Shown one piece after another: positions 42,363 to 44,836 of a stretch of DNA of 44,836 bases (the first letter of the stretch is position 1; the number at the start of each line of letters is the position of its first letter). The translations under genes were made by a program, and so were the position numbers. The notes below the pieces were generated by a model. The model was not told the origin of the DNA. It made no database searches and worked only from the letters and a program-made list of their open reading frames with translations. This DNA comes from Chitinophagaceae bacterium (GTDB taxonomy: Bacteria > Bacteroidota > Bacteroidia > Chitinophagales > Chitinophagaceae), in the NCBI GenBank assembly GCA_004299085.1, contig SCQV01000007.1, positions 1 to 44,836 on the forward strand, written 5' to 3'.

Positions 42363-43882
42363 ACGCTATTGGATATTTAAGGCTTAGCATGAAAGACCAA
42401 TCGAGATATTCTCTTGAATTCCAGGAGGCTGCGATTAGGCAATACTGCGAAAGGTATAAGATAAATCTTATCGCTATTTTCAAAGATAATGGACAATGCA
42501 GTGATAATTTCGATAGGCCGGATTATATAGCCTTAGAGAAATTTATCAAAGAACAAAATGGGAGAATAAACTATCTGATAGTAATGTGTCATGATAGATT
42601 CAGTCGCAATTTGCCCGAAGCTTTAATGAAAATTAAGTCTTTGGAGGATAAATTTGGACTAAAGGTTCTTGCTACTGAAGAATCACCGGAAATTGACAGT
42701 AGTGACCCTGATGTATTCCTTAATAGGGCTTTTAAATATCTAATGGCAAATAGTGAATTATTAAGGATAAGACAGAGGACTTCAAGAAGTATCCGTCAGG
42801 CACTTGAAAGCGGTCGGTTTGTCAATAAAGCACCTTATGGTTATATAAACAAAAAGCAAGAAGGACAAAGAGCTATTATTGTCCCGGATAGCGAAAAAGC
42901 AGTAATAATTAAGAAGATATTTTCGGATTTCCTGCTAGGTCATCCTCTTTCAATGATTCATAAAGAGGCGATGGCAATTGGATATACGGGTAAAAGTAAA
43001 AGCGCTATCCCGCGTCTCTTAAGCAATTGTGTATATGCCGGCTTAGTCAAATTGCCGGAAACAGCCAATTCTCCCGAAAGGTATATAAAGGGAATCCATC
43101 AAGGCATAGTGACAGAATTAGGATTTTGGCGTTGCCAGGAATTATTAGGCAACCGAAAACCTCAAAGATGCCTACCTGATGAAAAGGTTCCATTAAGAGG
43201 AATTTTAAAACATTCATGTGGTTCTCACATGACAGCCGGTTACAGTAAAGGGAAAAGGAAGCACTATTTATATTATCGGTGTGTAAAATGTAGTCATGTT
43301 AATGAATCCGGGGATCGGTTACATAATAAACTTTCGCAGATATTGGAGAATTTAAGTTTAACGGATACACAAGTTGAACGGTTGTCAAATTCCGTAAAAG
43401 AAAAATTAAAAATGGCTTGCGAGACACAAAAAGCAATTGCAAAGAAAATTCAATCAGCATTAAAAGATACAAACAATAAGCTGGAAAGTTTGGAAGAAAA
43501 ATTAATTAACGGGATGATTGAAAATCAAACTTATAAAAAGTGGTATAAGAAATTATCAATAGAGAAATCAAAATTACAGGCGCAGCTTAATGGCTCTGAA
43601 ATTGAACAAAATTCATTTATGGAAAAGGCAATAAAATTGATTCCATTCCTTACAGATTTAAATTCTATTTTTCAAAAGGCTACGATTCAACAAAAACATT
43701 TAATCTTGAAAGAGGTGTTCAAAGGTGGTATCGCTGTAAATGGGGGTGTACTTAGAACACCTTACCTACATCCGGCGCTATCTCATAACGAATTGATTTT
43801 AAATAAAAAAGGATTGCTTTTTGTTGAGCAATCCTTTCAAAAAGATGGTAAAAGTACCGTTCGTAGCGAGATCGGGAGTTGA
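42359..43882 (+). CDS. Large serine recombinase (resolvase/recombinase domain)
   Basis: A 507-residue site-specific recombinase. The resolvase domain (about 1-145) has the catalytic Ser10 in YLRLS and the arginine-bearing HDRFSRN. The recombinase domain (about 160-265) contains APYGYINKK. A zinc-ribbon-like part with CGSHM and CVKCSHV (about 280-315) and a coiled coil (about 345-405) complete the family plan. It would integrate and excise the element. The last six codons lie inside tRNA-Met in antisense, and the tail also crosses a terminator hairpin for that tRNA, so the gene end coincides with the likely element-chromosome junction. Stop codon at the tRNA 3' part. Confidence 0.93.
   Translation: MNAIGYLRLSMKDQSRYSLEFQEAAIRQYCERYKINLIAIFKDNGQCSDNFDRPDYIALEKFIKEQNGRINYLIVMCHDRFSRNLPEALMKIKSLEDKFGLKVLATEESPEIDSSDPDVFLNRAFKYLMANSELLRIRQRTSRSIRQALESGRFVNKAPYGYINKKQEGQRAIIVPDSEKAVIIKKIFSDFLLGHPLSMIHKEAMAIGYTGKSKSAIPRLLSNCVYAGLVKLPETANSPERYIKGIHQGIVTELGFWRCQELLGNRKPQRCLPDEKVPLRGILKHSCGSHMTAGYSKGKRKHYLYYRCVKCSHVNESGDRLHNKLSQILENLSLTDTQVERLSNSVKEKLKMACETQKAIAKKIQSALKDTNNKLESLEEKLINGMIENQTYKKWYKKLSIEKSKLQAQLNGSEIEQNSFMEKAIKLIPFLTDLNSIFQKATIQQKHLILKEVFKGGIAVNGGVLRTPYLHPALSHNELILNKKGLLFVEQSFQKDGKSTVRSEIGS
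43808..43837 (-). terminator. Leftward terminator after tRNA-Met, inside the recombinase frame
   Basis: AAAGGATTGCT and AGCAATCCTTT make an eleven-base stem with an eight-base loop. Read leftward it is followed by a run of six T, ideal for ending tRNA-Met transcription about 25 bases after its 3' end. On the plus strand it lies inside the 3' end of the recombinase gene. Confidence 0.75.
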
Positions 43883-43937
43883 ACCCGAGACCTCAGGGTT
43901 ATGAATCCTGCGCTCTCACCAACTGAGCTACCTCGCC
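43864..43937 (-). tRNA. tRNA-Met (CAT)
   Basis: Read leftward, the acceptor GGCGAGG pairs with TCTCGCT (G-U at both ends of the stem). The D arm is GCTC/GAGC. The anticodon loop TTCATAA gives CAT. The T arm TCGGG-TTCAACT-CCCGA is perfect. No CCA is encoded. It could be elongator Met or, if lysidine-modified, Ile2; the Met call is the simpler. Its 3' end faces the conjugative element. Confidence 0.93.
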
Positions 43938-44008
43938 AAGGTTAAAATCTTCATTCAACATCTTTGAATCCTGATCCGCCTCTGGCGGATACCTCTCCAA
44001 ATGGGGTG

Positions 44009-44016
44009 CAAAGATA
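44009..44016 (-). promoter_or_regulatory. -7 box for tRNA-Met
   Basis: Leftward TATCTTTG is a perfect TAnnTTTG match about 70 bases before the tRNA 5' end. A TTTTTG lies 11 bases upstream, closer than the usual -33 element. Confidence 0.6.
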
Positions 44017-44046
44017 GCATTTACCGCCAAAAATTAAAAAAGAAAA

Positions 44047-44074
44047 GCAGCTTTCTCCTTTCGGAGAAAGCTGC
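44047..44074 (-). terminator. Intrinsic terminator after the LuxE-like gene
   Basis: GCAGCTTTCTCC and GGAGAAAGCTGC form a perfect twelve-base stem around a TTTC loop; read leftward it is followed by a T-rich run (TTTTCTTTTTT). It lies about 165 bases after the LuxE-like stop. Confidence 0.88.
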
Positions 44075-44240
44075 CCTGGTTTTCATTAGATAGTAACACA
44101 TATATTGAAAAGCGGTGTCAGCTATATTAAGGCCATCTGTCACGTAACGGTTCTGTTTCCAATGTTCTATCCCGTGTTTCATAGATAGACTACAAAAAAG
44201 CTACTCCGTTTAATTTGATTTGTTAAAAAAAATAAAAATA

Positions 44241-44836
44241 TCAGGATGTCATCAGGCTGCAGCCTCGCAGGTCGCTATTATCTATTCTTCCTAATACCTG
44301 AAAACTACCATCCGGAAAAATTCTTCCGGCATCCTCTGTGGCAATAAAAGCGCAGGAATACATATTGGATAAATCTATAATATTGATAATGCCACGCTGA
44401 GAAGAATTCTCTTTTGGCCAGGGAAGTATTTGTAAAGGATCAGTCTCATCTCGGAGAAAAATTCTCATCCAGAAGGGAGGATAAAAAATCCCTTCTTTCT
44501 TTGAATAAGCCTGGCTAAGCAATTCAGTCATGCCGTATTCGGAATGAACCTGACGAACTCCTAATCTTTCTTTCAAAAACTGATGCACCTCCTCGCGCGT
44601 CCATTCTACACGCCGTCCCTTCATTCCGCCTGTTTCCATGATAATGGTATTTTCAAGCTGCATGGAATACTTTTCAGCAAAATCCAATAAGGCAAAAGTC
44701 ACTCCAATCAAAACTATTTTTTTATTTCTCTTTTCCAGATGAAGCAACTGATTATATAATTTCTCATGATCATGCAAATAAAAACCGCTTTCCGAATGCT
44801 TACTACGTTGAATCATATCATGCACCATATACACCA
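44241..44836 (-). CDS. LuxE-like acyl-protein synthetase, 5' end outside window
   Basis: The C-terminal 197 residues or so of a protein whose start lies past the window edge. METGGMKGRRVEWTREEVHQF and VHSEYGMTELLSQAYS match the LuxE/acyl-protein synthetase branch of adenylate-forming enzymes, where the YGMTE block binds the acyl-adenylate. In Bacteroidota such genes are common without lux operons and may activate fatty acids for surface or lipid modification. It is transcribed leftward toward tRNA-Met and is likely chromosomal, beyond the element's right end. Confidence 0.85.
   Translation of the reverse strand, partial: VYMVHDMIQRSKHSESGFYLHDHEKLYNQLLHLEKRNKKIVLIGVTFALLDFAEKYSMQLENTIIMETGGMKGRRVEWTREEVHQFLKERLGVRQVHSEYGMTELLSQAYSKKEGIFYPPFWMRIFLRDETDPLQILPWPKENSSQRGIINIIDLSNMYSCAFIATEDAGRIFPDGSFQVLGRIDNSDLRGCSLMTS

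Larger units (their letters stand above)
28377..43880. mobile_element. Integrative conjugative element, partial (tra region to serine recombinase)
   Basis: From RteC to the serine recombinase, gene content and order match Bacteroidota conjugative transposons (TraE-TraN series). The right limit is near the tRNA-Met 3' end, where the recombinase gene stops. The left limit is not established; no copy of the tRNA-Met 3' end was seen elsewhere in the window. Relaxase, coupling ATPase, TraA-D and TraO-Q are not visible. Confidence 0.75.
43938..44240. other. Intergenic region, tRNA-Met leader to the LuxE-like gene
   Basis: Read leftward it contains the terminator of the LuxE-like gene, a -7 promoter box and a leader hairpin (ATCCGCC with GGCGGAT at 43974-43990) before tRNA-Met. 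From 44075 to 44240 I see no gene or motif. Confidence 0.6.

Noticed and set aside
43864-43937. tRNA-Ile2 instead of tRNA-Met
   Set aside because: The CAT anticodon allows both, and deciding needs comparison with the genome's other CAT tRNAs; Met kept as the default.
1-44836. CRISPR array
   Set aside because: No regularly spaced repeats; the only short tandem repeats are the two-copy 29-base units at 18925 and 34024, which lack spacers.

Overview
The window reads as Bacteroidota DNA, most likely from the Chitinophagales/Sphingobacteriales side. The reasons are two SusC/SusD receptor pairs with FecI/FecR regulators, TAnnTTTG-type promoter -7 boxes, and a tra gene set of the Bacteroides conjugative-transposon kind (TraE, F, G, I, J, K, L, M, N plus RteC). 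I cannot name the species.

Region 1 (about 0.5-10.3 kb): an ECF sigma factor, a FecR anti-sigma factor, an STN-containing SusC receptor, a SusD lipoprotein and a thioredoxin-fold protein, all rightward. They meet, at a shared terminator, a leftward pair encoding a MauE/DoxX-like redox membrane protein and a small exported two-cysteine protein. A MocR-like regulator lacking its PLP lysine (10.4-11.7 kb) and the tail of an Rpn-type nuclease/transposase (11.8-12.1 kb) follow.

Region 2 (about 12.3-24.9 kb) is a second version of the same module. It has FecR and sigma factor (leftward), SusC and SusD (rightward), a DsbD N-terminal-domain protein and a thioredoxin-fold/DUF3738-like protein. These again meet a leftward set of redoxin, MauE-like protein and small four-cysteine exported protein. 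An IS481-type insertion sequence sits between susD and the dsbD-like gene. An AraC regulator closes the region. The repeated association suggests surface signalling coupled to extracytoplasmic thiol-disulfide chemistry acting on a small secreted cysteine protein. That function is inference.

Region 3 (25.0-28.2 kb): a short operon for hydroxamate-type siderophore chemistry (AlcB/IucB-like acetyltransferase, polytopic acyltransferase-like protein, IucD-like N-hydroxylase), with no NIS synthetase or exporter in the window.

Region 4 (28.4-43.9 kb): part of an integrative conjugative element: RteC, a tra operon with three TraI-like paralogues, an MT-A70 methyltransferase, a DUF3945-like protein, a small possible winged-helix protein, and a serine recombinase whose 3' end overlaps tRNA-Met. 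A complete-looking tRNA-Val lies antisense inside the tra operon. No relaxase, coupling protein, TraO or TraQ is visible, so the element is incomplete here or continues outside.

Region 5 (43.9-44.8 kb): tRNA-Met with its promoter, a terminator, and a LuxE-like acyl-protein synthetase gene cut by the window edge; this looks like chromosomal flank.
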